DNA from: Laspinema palackyanum D2a
GTDB lineage: Bacteria; Cyanobacteriota; Cyanobacteriia; Cyanobacteriales; Laspinemataceae
Direction of reading: 5' to 3'
Assembly (NCBI GenBank): GCA_025370845.1
Contig: JAMXFF010000029.1
Location: 29,130-93,129 of the forward strand
Length of the DNA: 64,000 bases
The notes under the pieces are model-generated. The model was not told the DNA's origin and ran no database searches. It was given only the letters and a program-made list of their open reading frames with translations. Positions 8,840 through 17,892 of the stretch are shown here, piece by piece. The position numbers and the translations under genes are program-made. Each line of letters begins with the position of its first letter. The first letter of the stretch is position 1.

Positions 8840-9268
8840 TTACGGATCGTAAGGCTTCTTACCGCTGAACTTGATTTTTGCAGGTTGGGGGTTATCGCCA
8901 ATCTTGCGATCGTTCTTGCCGTAGTAGGCACGACCTTCGTTCACTTTTTCAGGGAAGACACCATCTTTGGGATGGAGATACTCGGTTTCACCACTGGCAT
9001 AAACCCGGTAAATCTTATAGTCTTCGATTTTGGGCTTGAACTTGGTCCGGAACTGGGTTCCCAATGCGAGGCAGTGCTCTTTGCGAGGCAGGTAGAGGAG
9101 GTTTTCCCCTGCGTTCATCACAGCAGCGCCACCGCTAGGCATTTCAAACACTTGCTCTTTGGAAGAGGTCCAGGTGATTGCGTATTTTTCTTCCACAAGC
9201 GCTTTGCTGAGCAAACCGCCAGTGCTGCCCCCAAATTTTGGGGCTTGTCCTTTCAAGGTTTCTGCCAT
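8840..9268 (-). CDS. psaD: Photosystem I subunit II (PsaD)
   Basis: PsaD is a stromal-side subunit of photosystem I that helps bind PsaC and docks ferredoxin. The 142-residue protein has the usual length and hallmark segments: [16 protein letters not shown] start (here [15 protein letters not shown] at about 9-23), [26 protein letters not shown] in the middle and [20 protein letters not shown] near the end. A GGAG ribosome site lies six bases before the ATG at 9266-9268. Expression likely starts in the 160-base region upstream, before the next repeat. trpE follows downstream on the same strand. Confidence 0.97.
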   Translation of the reverse strand: MAETLKGQAPKFGGSTGGLLSKALVEEKYAITWTSSKEQVFEMPSGGAAVMNAGENLLYLPRKEHCLALGTQFRTKFKPKIEDYKIYRVYASGETEYLHPKDGVFPEKVNEGRAYYGKNDRKIGDNPQPAKIKFSGKKPYDP

Positions 9269-9430
9269 ATCTTACTCCGGATATTTTGAAACAATTTTTA
9301 GGGCATCGTACCACTGACATTGCCTGCTCCTACAGATTTCGTAAGGATCTGTAACAGTTCTTTAGATTTGGGTCGTTTGGTGTTGGTTATTGGTGATCTG
9401 TAGAGCAGGTTTGGGGCCGATGGGCTCTAT

Positions 9431-9596
9431 GTTCGTAGTAACGACTTCAGTCGTTACCGCGTGACTTGGCTCTCGCCAAGTCACGCCCCTTTGTAGGCAA
9501 ACCATCCAGTCCCCAAACAGCCGATTAAGCCCACAAGGGTGCGTGTCATGGCGATCGCCATGACAGGCGGTAACGACTGAAGTCGTTACTACAAAC
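9431..9596. repeat. Composite hairpin repeat upstream of psaD
   Basis: A 166-bp member of the family with outer inverted arms as at 455-624 and internal hairpins GCGTGACTTGGC/GCCAAGTCACGC (left) and TGTCATGGCGATCGCCATGACA (right). It serves as the intact reference for the interrupted copy that follows. Confidence 0.85.
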
Positions 9597-9672
9597 ATGG
9601 ACCCATCTCCCCTTTGCGAGTCTTTGTGAACCCACCTGACCCTAATCATACAGAATTTGTCCGGGGTCCAAT

Positions 9673-10035
9673 GTTCGTAGTAACGACTTCAGTCGTTACC
9701 GCGTGACTTGGCTCTTGCCAAGTCACGCCCTATTGCAGGTAAAGTATCCAGTCCCCAAACAGCCGCTTAAGCCCTAGCCCTGTCAAGGTGATAAATTTAA
9801 TGACGAAAAATCGTTATTTCCTGTAGGGGCGCTTCGAGAAGCGCCTGTCCAAGAGGTAAACTTGATGATGAAAAATCGTTATTTCCTGTTGGAGTAAATG
9901 CTTGCGCCCCTGGGGCGCAAGCATTTACTCCAACAAATCAATACACCTTGACAGGGCTACCGCTTAAGCCCACAAGGGTGCGTGTCATGGCGGATGCCAT
10001 GACACGCGGTAACGACTGAAGTCGTTACTACGAAC
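9673..10035. repeat. Composite hairpin repeat interrupted by a second element
   Basis: Same outer arms and internal hairpins as the element at 9431-9596, but 363 bp long because a 185-bp element (9775-9959) sits within the middle segment. Removing the insert and one copy of the 12-base duplication restores a 166-bp element. Confidence 0.85.
9775..9959. mobile_element. Nested 185-bp MITE-like element with 12-bp target duplication
   Basis: Perfect 16-base terminal inverted repeats, TAGCCCTGTCAAGGTG at 9775-9790 and CACCTTGACAGGGCTA at 9944-9959, bound the element. The flanks are the direct repeat CCGCTTAAGCCC (9763-9774 and 9960-9971). Inside, AAAAATCGTTATTTCCTGT occurs twice, each time leading into a palindrome. 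The second palindrome is a perfect hairpin with 24-base arms (9887-9910 and 9912-9935) around a single T. There is no coding capacity, so movement would need a transposase from elsewhere. Confidence 0.85.
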
Positions 10036-10055
10036 AGGAAAAGCATTCTCCCTTA

Positions 10056-12104
10056 CTAGCGAATCGGTGTCCGGCGATTGCGGGAACTGCCGGAGGACCG
10101 ATCGCCTTTTGAAGATTTGCTTTTACTGCGGGGATTGGGGGTGACTTCGGAGGTGCTGTCTGTGGCGATCGGGATGGTGAAATGAAACTGACTGCCGCAA
10201 TCTTTCCCCCCAGATTTAGCCCAAATTTGCCCTCCCCAGCCGGTGACGATTTGCCGACAGATGGCTAATCCTAGGCCCGTGCCGCCGGTGGAACGACGCA
10301 ATGCACCTTCTTCTTGGTAAAAGCGATCGAAGACGGTTTCTAGCCGATCGCTGCTAATCCCTCGTCCCGTATCCGCCACTTTGACCTCCAGTTCCCGATC
10401 GCCTCGGGGTTGGGCCAAAATGGTCACTTTTCCCCCGGAAGGCGTAAATTTACAAGCATTATCAATCAGTTTGGAAAGCACCTCCACCAACCACTCCCCA
10501 TCGGCACGCACCAAGGGCAAATCCTCGGGAACTTCTAGGGTCAAGGTGGGTAAGGCTCCCGCTTCACTGTTGGCTCGGGTGCGAACGCTACTGATGGCTA
10601 AGGACAGGCATTCGTGCAAGGGTAGGACTTCTGTATTCCATTCCACTCGTCCGCTTTCTAGGCGCGATAGGGTCAGAAAATCTTGCACCAGGGTCCGCAT
10701 TCTTTCGGCATCGTCTAGGGCGGTACTGAGCATGACTTGCCGCAGTTCTGGGGGCATATCGGGGTCGGAGGCGAGACTTTCTAGGCAGACTTGAATGGTG
10801 GAGAGGGGGGTGCGGAGTTCATGTCCGGTAATGGCAATTAGGTTGCTGCGGGTGCGATCGAGGGCGGCGAGTTGTTCGTTCAAGTCTTCTAAGTTGGCGT
10901 AAGCTTCCGCTTGCAGGGTGGCGACTCCAACTTGGGTGGCGATCGCCTCGACCATTGCCAGTTCCTCTGCATCCCACTCTCTGCACTCACAGCCACAGTG
11001 GTGCAATTCGACCATTCCCACCAGTTGATTCTGATACAGCACGGGCACCATTAACCAGGATTCAATCTCCCACTCCTGGACTAAGGTCATCAAGCGCTTA
11101 GATCCGGTAATCCGGGTATCGGTCCTAATGTTTTCCACGGCGACTCGTTCCCCAGAGGCGACGACTTCCTGAAACAGGGGATTCTCCTGCAAGGGCCAAA
11201 CTTCTCCGGTGAGGGACTTGACCGAGCGCCCTAAAAATTCATAGGCGATCGCCGCTTCTTGATCCGTGGCTTTGCAGCGATAAATTAAACACCGACAAAC
11301 GTCCAGCGCGCCACCTAGTTCTCGCACGGCCACTTGGAAAATATCCGCCGGATTCAGGGATTGGCGAATGGCGGTGGTAATGGAGTTCACTAACCTTTCC
11401 CGACGCTCCTGCGCGGCCATTGAGCGATAGGTTTTGACTAATTTATGTTGGCCCGCCTGTAGGTAAGTGACCAACCGTTGCACAAAGGGACCGGGGTCTA
11501 CATCCTGGAATCTGGCTGCTGCTTCCAGGGCCTTGTCGGTTTCCCTCAATCGATAGGTGGCGATCGCCTGTTCGATCTTCTCCTCCAACTCTGGCCGATA
11601 CACCCGCACTCGCTCTAACAATAACCGCGCCACGATACTCGAAACCTGGCGGTCAAAGGTCCAAATTCCCTCAAACCTTCTGGATTGATCCATCGATGGC
11701 AGATCCGATGCCTTCACCGGAACTACCTCTTTTTCACGACAAACCAAACAAGTGGAATAGTTCGGCGCAAGCACCACCAAGTGCCACTCTTTCGCTAACC
11801 CATCATCCGGTTCAAAGGCGATCGCCTCCTGGATCTGTGAACTATTTTGAAATTCCGTTTCCGGTGCCGCCAGGACATACACTTGATCCGTCTTGTTGCT
11901 GATCCGTCGATATCGGTGTGCTTCCTGACGATAAAATCGCTCCCGTTGGAAGCAGGCAATCACCAACGCTGGCTCCACCCCCGCTAGGACTTGATCTTCC
12001 ATCGCATGGGATAGTGCGGTTAAAGAAGACTTGAAATAAATTTGAGTTCTCAGCAGGGGCAAGGCGTGCAGCAACTCTTCCAGCACCGAAGTAGGAATGC
12101 TCAT
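10056..12104 (-). CDS. DICT-GAF sensor histidine kinase
   Basis: 682 residues. The N-terminal 150 or so residues resemble the DICT sensory domain found in cyanobacterial kinases and diguanylate cyclases. A GAF domain follows (about 230-400; RERLVNSITTAIRQSLNPAD start). Then come a HisKA domain with phospho-acceptor His near residue 425 in ITGHELRTPLSTI, and a HATPase domain with N box NACKFTP, G1 DTGRGIS, F box FDRFYQ and G2 GGTGLGLAI. The last 40 residues are a basic, Ser-rich tail. No transmembrane helix is seen, so it is a soluble sensor. No response regulator is adjacent, so its partner is unknown. Confidence 0.88.
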   Translation of the reverse strand: MSIPTSVLEELLHALPLLRTQIYFKSSLTALSHAMEDQVLAGVEPALVIACFQRERFYRQEAHRYRRISNKTDQVYVLAAPETEFQNSSQIQEAIAFEPDDGLAKEWHLVVLAPNYSTCLVCREKEVVPVKASDLPSMDQSRRFEGIWTFDRQVSSIVARLLLERVRVYRPELEEKIEQAIATYRLRETDKALEAAARFQDVDPGPFVQRLVTYLQAGQHKLVKTYRSMAAQERRERLVNSITTAIRQSLNPADIFQVAVRELGGALDVCRCLIYRCKATDQEAAIAYEFLGRSVKSLTGEVWPLQENPLFQEVVASGERVAVENIRTDTRITGSKRLMTLVQEWEIESWLMVPVLYQNQLVGMVELHHCGCECREWDAEELAMVEAIATQVGVATLQAEAYANLEDLNEQLAALDRTRSNLIAITGHELRTPLSTIQVCLESLASDPDMPPELRQVMLSTALDDAERMRTLVQDFLTLSRLESGRVEWNTEVLPLHECLSLAISSVRTRANSEAGALPTLTLEVPEDLPLVRADGEWLVEVLSKLIDNACKFTPSGGKVTILAQPRGDRELEVKVADTGRGISSDRLETVFDRFYQEEGALRRSTGGTGLGLAICRQIVTGWGGQIWAKSGGKDCGSQFHFTIPIATDSTSEVTPNPRSKSKSSKGDRSSGSSRNRRTPIR

Positions 12105-12782
12105 TTATCTTGTCTTTATTTCCAGTGTAGGCAACAACGATTTGTAATCTGCACGGCAATGTTCAGGCGGTCCCGGTATTGCCGAAACTGTAATATTTTC
12201 CCTATAACAACGTTATCGCACCATGCGCCGACTACCGCCACACTGCTGCGAGATTGCCCAAAAAAACGCCGTATTTCAGATTGTTGATTGAAAATTAAGA
12301 ATTTCTTTCCCAAAATTAGGTATAAATTCTCATCTCTTTCCTTTCATTTACCCCAAATTTAACCCCAAAATGTAAATCAAGCCCTGAACAAAATCAAGAG
12401 CAGTTATTTCATATCCTCTGGGTTTGTACTAAGGACTTGCTATATTTTCTTCTCTTCTATAGCCACTTTAAATTCTAAATACAGATTTTTTTTCAAAGGA
12501 GTGGGAGGAATAGTTTAATTCATTGAGAATAGATAGATTCGCCCTACCACTTAAACGGTTAATCTTACCGGAAAATTCAACCTATTTAATATTTAATCAA
12601 CCCATTAAAAACCCAATCAAGGAACGTCAACGGATAAACCAATGCCGACCCACAGATGATTTGAGGGAACGTCCCCAGTCGCTCGCCCTAACCCTAAAAC
12701 CGAGCGCGACTTGATAATTAACCGCCAACGCTCCGGATGGGATCAAAGCAATCCAATCCTTATTCTGAATTCTGAATTGCCG
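12105..12782. other. Intergenic region without recognisable gene
   Basis: About 680 AT-rich bases upstream of the histidine kinase. I see no convincing coding frame, RNA gene or member of the hairpin repeat family. The short open frames here have no ribosome site and no recognisable sequence. Confidence 0.5.
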
Positions 12783-12962
12783 CTAAATTTTCGCCGGGGA
12801 TGAGGGTGGAGGCGGAATTTTCCCATCGTTATTGGCTCCTTCTACAGCTTTCTCGATAATAAATGCGGCCAAGTTAGCCACAGGCCGTCCTTGACTGTCA
12901 GCCCAACGTTCGAGGGCATCATAGACGGCATCGGGAAGGGTTACATGGACTCGTTTACTCAC
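12783..12962 (-). CDS. Ribbon-helix-helix (CopG/Arc-type) DNA-binding protein
   Basis: 59 residues from a GTG start at 12960-12962; the in-frame stop lies only five codons upstream of it, so no ATG is possible. The protein reads SKRVHVTLPDAVYDALERWA near the start, the strand-helix-helix pattern of CopG/Arc repressors with alternating residues in the beta strand, and ends in a Pro-rich tail. Such proteins dimerise and bind short repeated operators, often their own. The divergent neighbour at 13345 and the repeated TTAAGGAC units between them make a shared control region plausible. An antitoxin role is possible, but no toxin gene is adjacent. Confidence 0.75.
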   Translation of the reverse strand: MSKRVHVTLPDAVYDALERWADSQGRPVANLAAFIIEKAVEGANNDGKIPPPPSSPAKI

Positions 12963-13091
12963 GGTTTTGTCTCGATGTCAACAGTTTCATGATACATCGT
13001 GGGAGCTACAATGGACGTTAACTTGACAAATAGGGAACCAATCTGCTTCGGTGAGGTACCCTATTGTGATAAACTAGCCATTAAGGAAAAA

Positions 13092-13121
13092 CCGCGCCCT
13101 GTCCGGCAAGACAGAACGCGG
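13092..13121. other. Hairpin in the divergent control region
   Basis: CCGCG and CTGTC pair with GACAG and CGCGG around a CGGCAA loop, interrupted by one small internal loop. It lies between the divergent RHH and DUF3102-like genes and is not followed by a T-run, so it is not an obvious terminator. Confidence 0.5.
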
Positions 13122-13246
13122 GGAAATGTTAAGCCTAACCGCTTATTCAAGCCACGGATAGGGGATCAAAATCATTTGAAACTCTCAGGTCTAACCACAC
13201 TGAGGTTCTTAACGCACAAGGACCATTCTCGTATTTCACAAGAACA

Positions 13247-13340
13247 GTTAAGGACAGTTAAGGACAATCCAGAACCGTTAAGGACAATCTAAGGACAATC
13301 CAGAACCGTTAAGGACTATTAAACTTAAACTATTAAGGAC
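13247..13340 (+). repeat. Six (T)TAAGGAC direct repeats upstream of a coiled-coil gene
   Basis: GTTAAGGAC or close variants start at 13247, 13257, 13277, about 13288, 13308 and 13332. The last supplies the AAGGA ribosome site of the gene starting at 13345. The segment ACAATCCAGAACCGTTAAGG is itself duplicated within the block. Spacing is irregular (10, 20, 11, 20, 24 bases). Iterated sites like these can be repressor operators; the nearby RHH protein is the obvious candidate. Confidence 0.6.
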
Positions 13341-13344
13341 AATT

Positions 13345-14511
13345 ATGGCACAGACGACGGAAGGTATCAACCCATCTCCCCTAGATTATGGAAATTTACC
13401 CGCCAATGTAGTAGAAGAGGCGGAGGCGGTGGTGTCCCGGATCCGCGATCGCATCAAAACCGGGACCATTCAGCAGATTGAGAACGGGTGCGATTTGCTG
13501 GAAACGAAGCAACGGTTGGGAAAAGTCTTATTTAAAGTCTGGGTCGATCGCTATTTTGACGGATCAGAATATCTCGCCGGAAATTTAATCAAGGCGGCGG
13601 AACTGGTGCAGCGGATTCCCCACCGCATTGACCAGATGGCGGGATGGAGTATTTCTGCATTAGCGGCCCTCAGTGGCGGGTCCGATCGCCTCGCGGAAAA
13701 AATCTTAACCTCCGGCGATCGCCCCAGTGCCACGATGATTAGACAACGGGTCCGCACGGAACGCACAGGCAAACCGGCGATCGCCCGCAAACCGGCCCCT
13801 CGAAAGTTTAGCCAAGAAGAGGTAGACCAGAAAATCGCCGAGGCGATCGCCAAAAAGGACGAAGAACTGGCAACCTTACGAATTCAGCTAGAAAAAGAAC
13901 TCCAAGACCGAGTACAGGCAGAATTTCGCAAGGCGCGAGATGCGGGATTGCTGGAGGCGAAAACGGAAGTTACCGCAGCACAGGAACTGCGGGAAGAACT
14001 CCGGGCTAAAAATGCCGAACTGGCCGCCGAATTGCAACAAAAACAAGCAGAACTAGAAGGGATTGCTCAGTTGCATCGGGAGAATCAACTCAAGGATGAA
14101 CGGATTGCGGATTTAGAGGCAGCTTTGGAACAGTCTAAACAAGAAAGCTGGGAAAACACCTTTAATGAGGAAGCTGCCAAGGTGGTGAATGCGGACTTAG
14201 AAAAAGCCTATCAGCCTTTGGTGGAAAAGTTGGACCGGATGACTCAAAAGGTGGCCCAGCAAGAGGAAGAACTCCAGCGCTATCGTCAAGGGGAAGGGGA
14301 AGTGCCCGCAGAGGAACCGTCCGAGGCACAGGAAACCTGGGCGATCGCCTCAGACTTTGGACAGTTGGCGGAGACCCTGGATTTGCCCGGATGGAGTGGA
14401 CGCGGTTACCGGGCTTCCGATGGAATGCTGTACACCAATTTAGTCTCGGCGATTTCTCATTTTATTCAGGATTTTCAAGGGGATTCTTCCTCTAATTCTC
14501 GCCATTTTTAA
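13345..14511 (+). CDS. Coiled-coil protein with DUF3102-like N-terminal domain
   Basis: 388 residues. Residues about 25-95 (IENGCDLLETKQRLGKVLFKVWVD and the following LIKAAELV segment) resemble DUF3102, a domain found in plasmid and phage proteins of unknown function. A long charged coiled coil follows at about 150-330. The C-terminal 50 residues (DLPGWSGRGYRASDGMLYTN) look folded. The ATG has an AAGGA site six bases upstream, supplied by the last direct repeat. Divergent from the RHH gene. The combination of RHH regulator, iterated repeats and DUF3102-like coiled coil hints at a plasmid-derived maintenance locus, which is inference. Confidence 0.6.
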   Translation: MAQTTEGINPSPLDYGNLPANVVEEAEAVVSRIRDRIKTGTIQQIENGCDLLETKQRLGKVLFKVWVDRYFDGSEYLAGNLIKAAELVQRIPHRIDQMAGWSISALAALSGGSDRLAEKILTSGDRPSATMIRQRVRTERTGKPAIARKPAPRKFSQEEVDQKIAEAIAKKDEELATLRIQLEKELQDRVQAEFRKARDAGLLEAKTEVTAAQELREELRAKNAELAAELQQKQAELEGIAQLHRENQLKDERIADLEAALEQSKQESWENTFNEEAAKVVNADLEKAYQPLVEKLDRMTQKVAQQEEELQRYRQGEGEVPAEEPSEAQETWAIASDFGQLAETLDLPGWSGRGYRASDGMLYTNLVSAISHFIQDFQGDSSSNSRHF

Positions 14512-14643
14512 GGGGTGAGTTTTGGGTGGGAGCATCTTTCTCTACTTGAGGAGTAGGGAGCAAGATACTCCCACTCCTCAATTCTAGGGTCCGACTGCTG
14601 GAAGAGGTGCTCTAGGGAGCGGTTAATTTGGCGATCGCCCTCA

Positions 14644-15321
14644 TTAAAGGGTGGTTGCATCAGCTAATCGTTTCAGAGAGAAGGTTGCTGCTTCAGAAAC
14701 TTGGAAATGACTATCTTTTGCCAGGTATTTGAGGGCGGATAGGCTTTTTTCACTGGGAAGATGTCCCAAGGCTTCGGCGAGGCGCTGACGCACGAGCCAA
14801 TCTTTGGATTGGACGAAAACCAAGAGGCGATCGACGGCTTCAATACATTTAATTTCCCCAAGAGCGGCGATCGCCGCTTGTTGCAAAACGATTTCATCGC
14901 TATCTAAGGCACTGAGTAATACATCCTGAGCCCGCAGGTCCTTGAGATTTCCCAGGGAGACTGCTGCACTAAAGCGCACCAGCCAATCGGTATCTTCATA
15001 AAATGCGCGGACTAGGGGTTCCAAGGCTCTTTCGTCTTCGAGATATCCCAGGGCCCCGGCTGCACCGGCACGAATGCTGTAATCCGGTTCGCCTTCGAGG
15101 ATTTTGACCAGAATGGGAAAGGATTGGGCGGTGGCTTTAATGCCTAGGGCAAAGACGGCCATCGATCGCACTTGGAGGTTCTCATCGTTGAGGAGTTTTT
15201 CGATAAAGGGGAAGGCATCCGCAGCGGGGACGTTCCGCAAGGAAGCCAATCCCACCATGCGATCGCCGGAATTCTCACTGTCCAGCTTGACGGCTATTTC
15301 TTCTAAACTTAAGAGCGACAT
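14644..15321 (-). CDS. HEAT-repeat protein, NblB/CpcE-like family
   Basis: About 225 residues made almost entirely of HEAT repeats (five or more units such as VRSMAVFALG, IRAGAAGALGYL, VRFSAAVSLGNL, LQQAAIAALGEI and VRQRLAEALGHL). Proteins of this size and layout in cyanobacteria include the bilin lyase subunits CpcE/CpcF and the phycobilisome degradation factor NblB. NblB-like is my best guess because the protein is short and no phycocyanin genes are near. I chose ATG 15321 because a TATAAT box (reverse strand, 15361-15366) would start the transcript about where an earlier in-frame ATG (15354) lies. Confidence 0.7.
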   Translation of the reverse strand: MSLLSLEEIAVKLDSENSGDRMVGLASLRNVPAADAFPFIEKLLNDENLQVRSMAVFALGIKATAQSFPILVKILEGEPDYSIRAGAAGALGYLEDERALEPLVRAFYEDTDWLVRFSAAVSLGNLKDLRAQDVLLSALDSDEIVLQQAAIAALGEIKCIEAVDRLLVFVQSKDWLVRQRLAEALGHLPSEKSLSALKYLAKDSHFQVSEAATFSLKRLADATTL

Positions 15322-15455
15322 AGATTCAGGAAATTTACATAACTTTACATTCACTTTTTTATTATAGAGCGACGACCGAAGGATCGGGAGAAAAACGGCC
15401 CTCTCCAGGGAGGGATTTCCGAACCGGCGATCGTCAGCTCAGGGCTGGAAACGGT

Positions 15456-16889
15456 TTATTCGGCATCCTTGACAGCAGCCTTGTGCTTCCGTTCATAAAG
15501 CTGCAACAAAATCGCCGCATGAACTTCCCGAGAGAGGGGGTAAAAATAGACCAAAATTAAACCCCCGATTAAAAACAGGGTCGGTAGAGGCCCGATCACC
15601 ATGCGAATGGCAAACAAAGCGGAGTCCGGTTGTTCGGGAATCGTGGTACTTCCAGCGGATGCGATAAAACCCGACCATTTGAGAGTTTGTCCTACGAAGA
15701 AAATTCCCAAACCTAAGCCGAGCTTTTGTAAAAAGACCATACAGGAGTAGAAGATTCCTTCCCGACGTTGCCCAGTATTTAATTCGTCTAAATCAATCAC
15801 ATCGGTGAGCATGGACCAAGGAATCAGATAAGCCGTTGCCACGCCTACACCCGCTAGAACCGCCAGAAAGAACATCACATCCGTGCGATCGCGAGGTAAA
15901 AAGAAGAGGCCAGCTTGAGCAATAATCCAAAACCCCATGCCCATAAAATAAACGGCTTTTCTCCCCACTGAGCGGCTAATCGCGCTCCAGACAAATAGCA
16001 TGATAATCGCCACCATTTGCACAATTAAAGCCACTTCAAAAAATGAATCTCGCCCCATCCAACTGACGACAAAATAGGGAATAACTGCCGTAGTTAATTG
16101 CAGAGCTAACCAAGAAAACAGATAAATCCCAATCACAAACTGAAATGGACGATTGCTCAGGGCAATTTTGAACTGAGAAACTAAGGATAAATTGCTCGGG
16201 TCTGAGGGGGTTTGATACCTTTCTCTGGTTCCGAAGACACACCAGTAGAGGGGAAACATGGAAAAAATCGCACAAATGCCGCCTAGGGTGACATACATCT
16301 GTTTGGGGTCAGGAATGAGCTGACTCAAGACCACACCCAAAATGAGAGCTAAGATACTCCCACCAATGGAGAAGGCAAACCGAAAGCTATTGAGACTGGT
16401 GCGCTCGTTGTAGTCCTGAGTGAGTTCGGGGGTGAGGGCTGTATAAGGTAGATTGACTGCGGTGTAAGCGGCGTGAAAAAAGATACTCACCAGAACGTAA
16501 TAGCCGAACAGTATCCACTTATTCAGGTCGGGGTCGGCACTGAAGTGAGGGACCAACCAATAGAGGAAAAAAGACAGCCCAAAAGGCAGGGAGCCAAAGA
16601 GCATCCACGATCGCCTGCGTCCCCAGCGAGACCGGGTGCGATCGCTCAACATCCCAATCACCGGGTCATTGATGGCATCCCACACCTTACCAATCATCAG
16701 GACCGTTCCTGCTAATCCGGGGTCTAAACCTGCCACCTCAGTTAAAAAGATTAGCAGGGTAAACGAGATTAAAATTGTGGTGATCCCAGCCCCCATATCT
16801 CCAGCACCATAAGCTAGTTTCGTGGAGAGCCTGAGTTTTTCGGGCTGGGATCTGTCGTTCGCTGGAGCAGAAGGGGACGAGTGATTCAT
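15456..16889 (-). CDS. MFS transporter of the GPH (glycoside-pentoside-hexuronide) type
   Basis: About 477 residues with twelve predicted membrane helices. The start of the first helix, KLAYGAGDMGAG, and the loop NDPVIGMLSDRTRSRWGRRR after helix 2 are typical of the GPH family of cation-coupled sugar transporters. The cyanobacterial substrate is unknown. I start at ATG 16889; an upstream in-frame extension of 38 residues is rich in Arg and Ser and looks non-coding. Monocistronic; the phosphoribosyltransferase gene is divergent with about 200 bases between. Confidence 0.85.
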   Translation of the reverse strand: MNHSSPSAPANDRSQPEKLRLSTKLAYGAGDMGAGITTILISFTLLIFLTEVAGLDPGLAGTVLMIGKVWDAINDPVIGMLSDRTRSRWGRRRSWMLFGSLPFGLSFFLYWLVPHFSADPDLNKWILFGYYVLVSIFFHAAYTAVNLPYTALTPELTQDYNERTSLNSFRFAFSIGGSILALILGVVLSQLIPDPKQMYVTLGGICAIFSMFPLYWCVFGTRERYQTPSDPSNLSLVSQFKIALSNRPFQFVIGIYLFSWLALQLTTAVIPYFVVSWMGRDSFFEVALIVQMVAIIMLFVWSAISRSVGRKAVYFMGMGFWIIAQAGLFFLPRDRTDVMFFLAVLAGVGVATAYLIPWSMLTDVIDLDELNTGQRREGIFYSCMVFLQKLGLGLGIFFVGQTLKWSGFIASAGSTTIPEQPDSALFAIRMVIGPLPTLFLIGGLILVYFYPLSREVHAAILLQLYERKHKAAVKDAE

Positions 16890-17088
16890 GGACTTTGTTT
16901 TTTCCGGGGAAAGAGTATGGCGAGATGACCGCCATTGCTGGAGGAGGACAACAAGCGCCCGTGACGATCCAAATTTCAGCGGGGCTTTTCTGTATTGTGG
17001 CATACGATACAGCCTGTAAATTCTATGCTATCTTTGTCTATTACCTTTGTTCCTGCTTCCTGTTGCTACTGTTGGAAAAATTGCCCCC

Positions 17089-17610
17089 ATGCGTGACCTT
17101 TATATCGGTTGGGCCGAGTACCACCAAAAAATAGAGCAGCTTGCGGTCCAAATTTATCAGTCCAATTGGCATTTTGACCAGATCGTTTGCATTGCCAAAG
17201 GCGGACTGCGGGTGGGGGATATCCTTGCCCGGATTTACGATCGCCCGTTAGGGATTTTATCGACCGCCTCCTATGGGGGTGCTGACGGCCAACACCGAGG
17301 GGCCTTGAAGATTGCGCGCCACTTAACGGCGATCGGCGATACCCTTGGCCCTCATATCTTATTGGTCGATGACCTGGTAGATACAGGAATTTCTCTCAAG
17401 GAAACCCAACATTGGCTGAATTGCCATTATGAAAATCAAATCCAGGAGATTCGCACCGCAGTCCTCTGGTATAAAGCTTGTTCCGATATTCAACCGGATT
17501 ATTATGTGGATTACCTCACGGATAATCCCTGGATTCATCAACCGTTTGAAGGGTATGAACAAATCACCCCAGAGCAACTGGCTCAGAGCTATCAAACTAT
17601 CGCAAGTTAA
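17089..17610 (+). CDS. Phosphoribosyltransferase-family protein
   Basis: 173 residues starting MRDLYIGWAEYHQ. The PRPP-binding loop HILLVDDLVDTGISL is at about 103-117, and the FDQIVCIAKGGLRVGD segment at about 27-42 is the other conserved PRTase element. It resembles the small hypoxanthine/xanthine-guanine type salvage enzymes (COG2236-like), so purine-base salvage is likely; the exact base is not evident. An earlier in-frame ATG at 17047 adds 14 hydrophobic residues not typical of the family, so I prefer 17089. Confidence 0.8.
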   Translation: MRDLYIGWAEYHQKIEQLAVQIYQSNWHFDQIVCIAKGGLRVGDILARIYDRPLGILSTASYGGADGQHRGALKIARHLTAIGDTLGPHILLVDDLVDTGISLKETQHWLNCHYENQIQEIRTAVLWYKACSDIQPDYYVDYLTDNPWIHQPFEGYEQITPEQLAQSYQTIAS

Positions 17611-17682
17611 TCCAGAATAACGAATTTAGGGCGAAAATTTTCTATGAACTGGGGCTGGGCTAGGGCTTAGGAATTACTTAAA

Positions 17683-17800
17683 TGTAGGGTCGATTCGAGA
17701 ATCGACTGTACATTAGACGTCTTGCAAAATAACGGATTGATCCCCCCAACCCCCCTTAAGATCCCCCTCCCGTCCCCCTTAAGAAGGGGGATGCCAGAGG
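17683..17800. repeat. Two small dispersed hairpin repeats
   Basis: At 17683-17710, GTCGATTC-GA-GAATCGAC lies within TGTAGGG...CTGTA, the same design as the GGCGCTTC-GA-GAAGCGCC hairpin inside the nested element at 9775-9959. At about 17735-17800, CCCCCCTTAAGATCCCCC and GTCCCCCTTAAGAAGGGGGA form a second repeat. Related CCCCCCTTAAAAAGGGGGG units occur near 46960 and, more diverged, near 43785. All three of these are preceded by a CTTCTTG- or CTTGCAAAA-like sequence. Confidence 0.55.
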
Positions 17801-17892
17801 AATAAATGTTTATTTCCCGGGGGCTTAAGAGATTTATGCAACAGGTCTGTTATTGCGAATTGTCCTTGAATTGAGGGAGGTTTAGAGAGCGC

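Noticed and set aside
12999..13292. Plus-strand open frame across the hairpin and TTAAGGAC repeats
   Set aside because: Its sequence is set by the hairpin and direct repeats and it lacks a ribosome site; regulatory DNA is the better reading.
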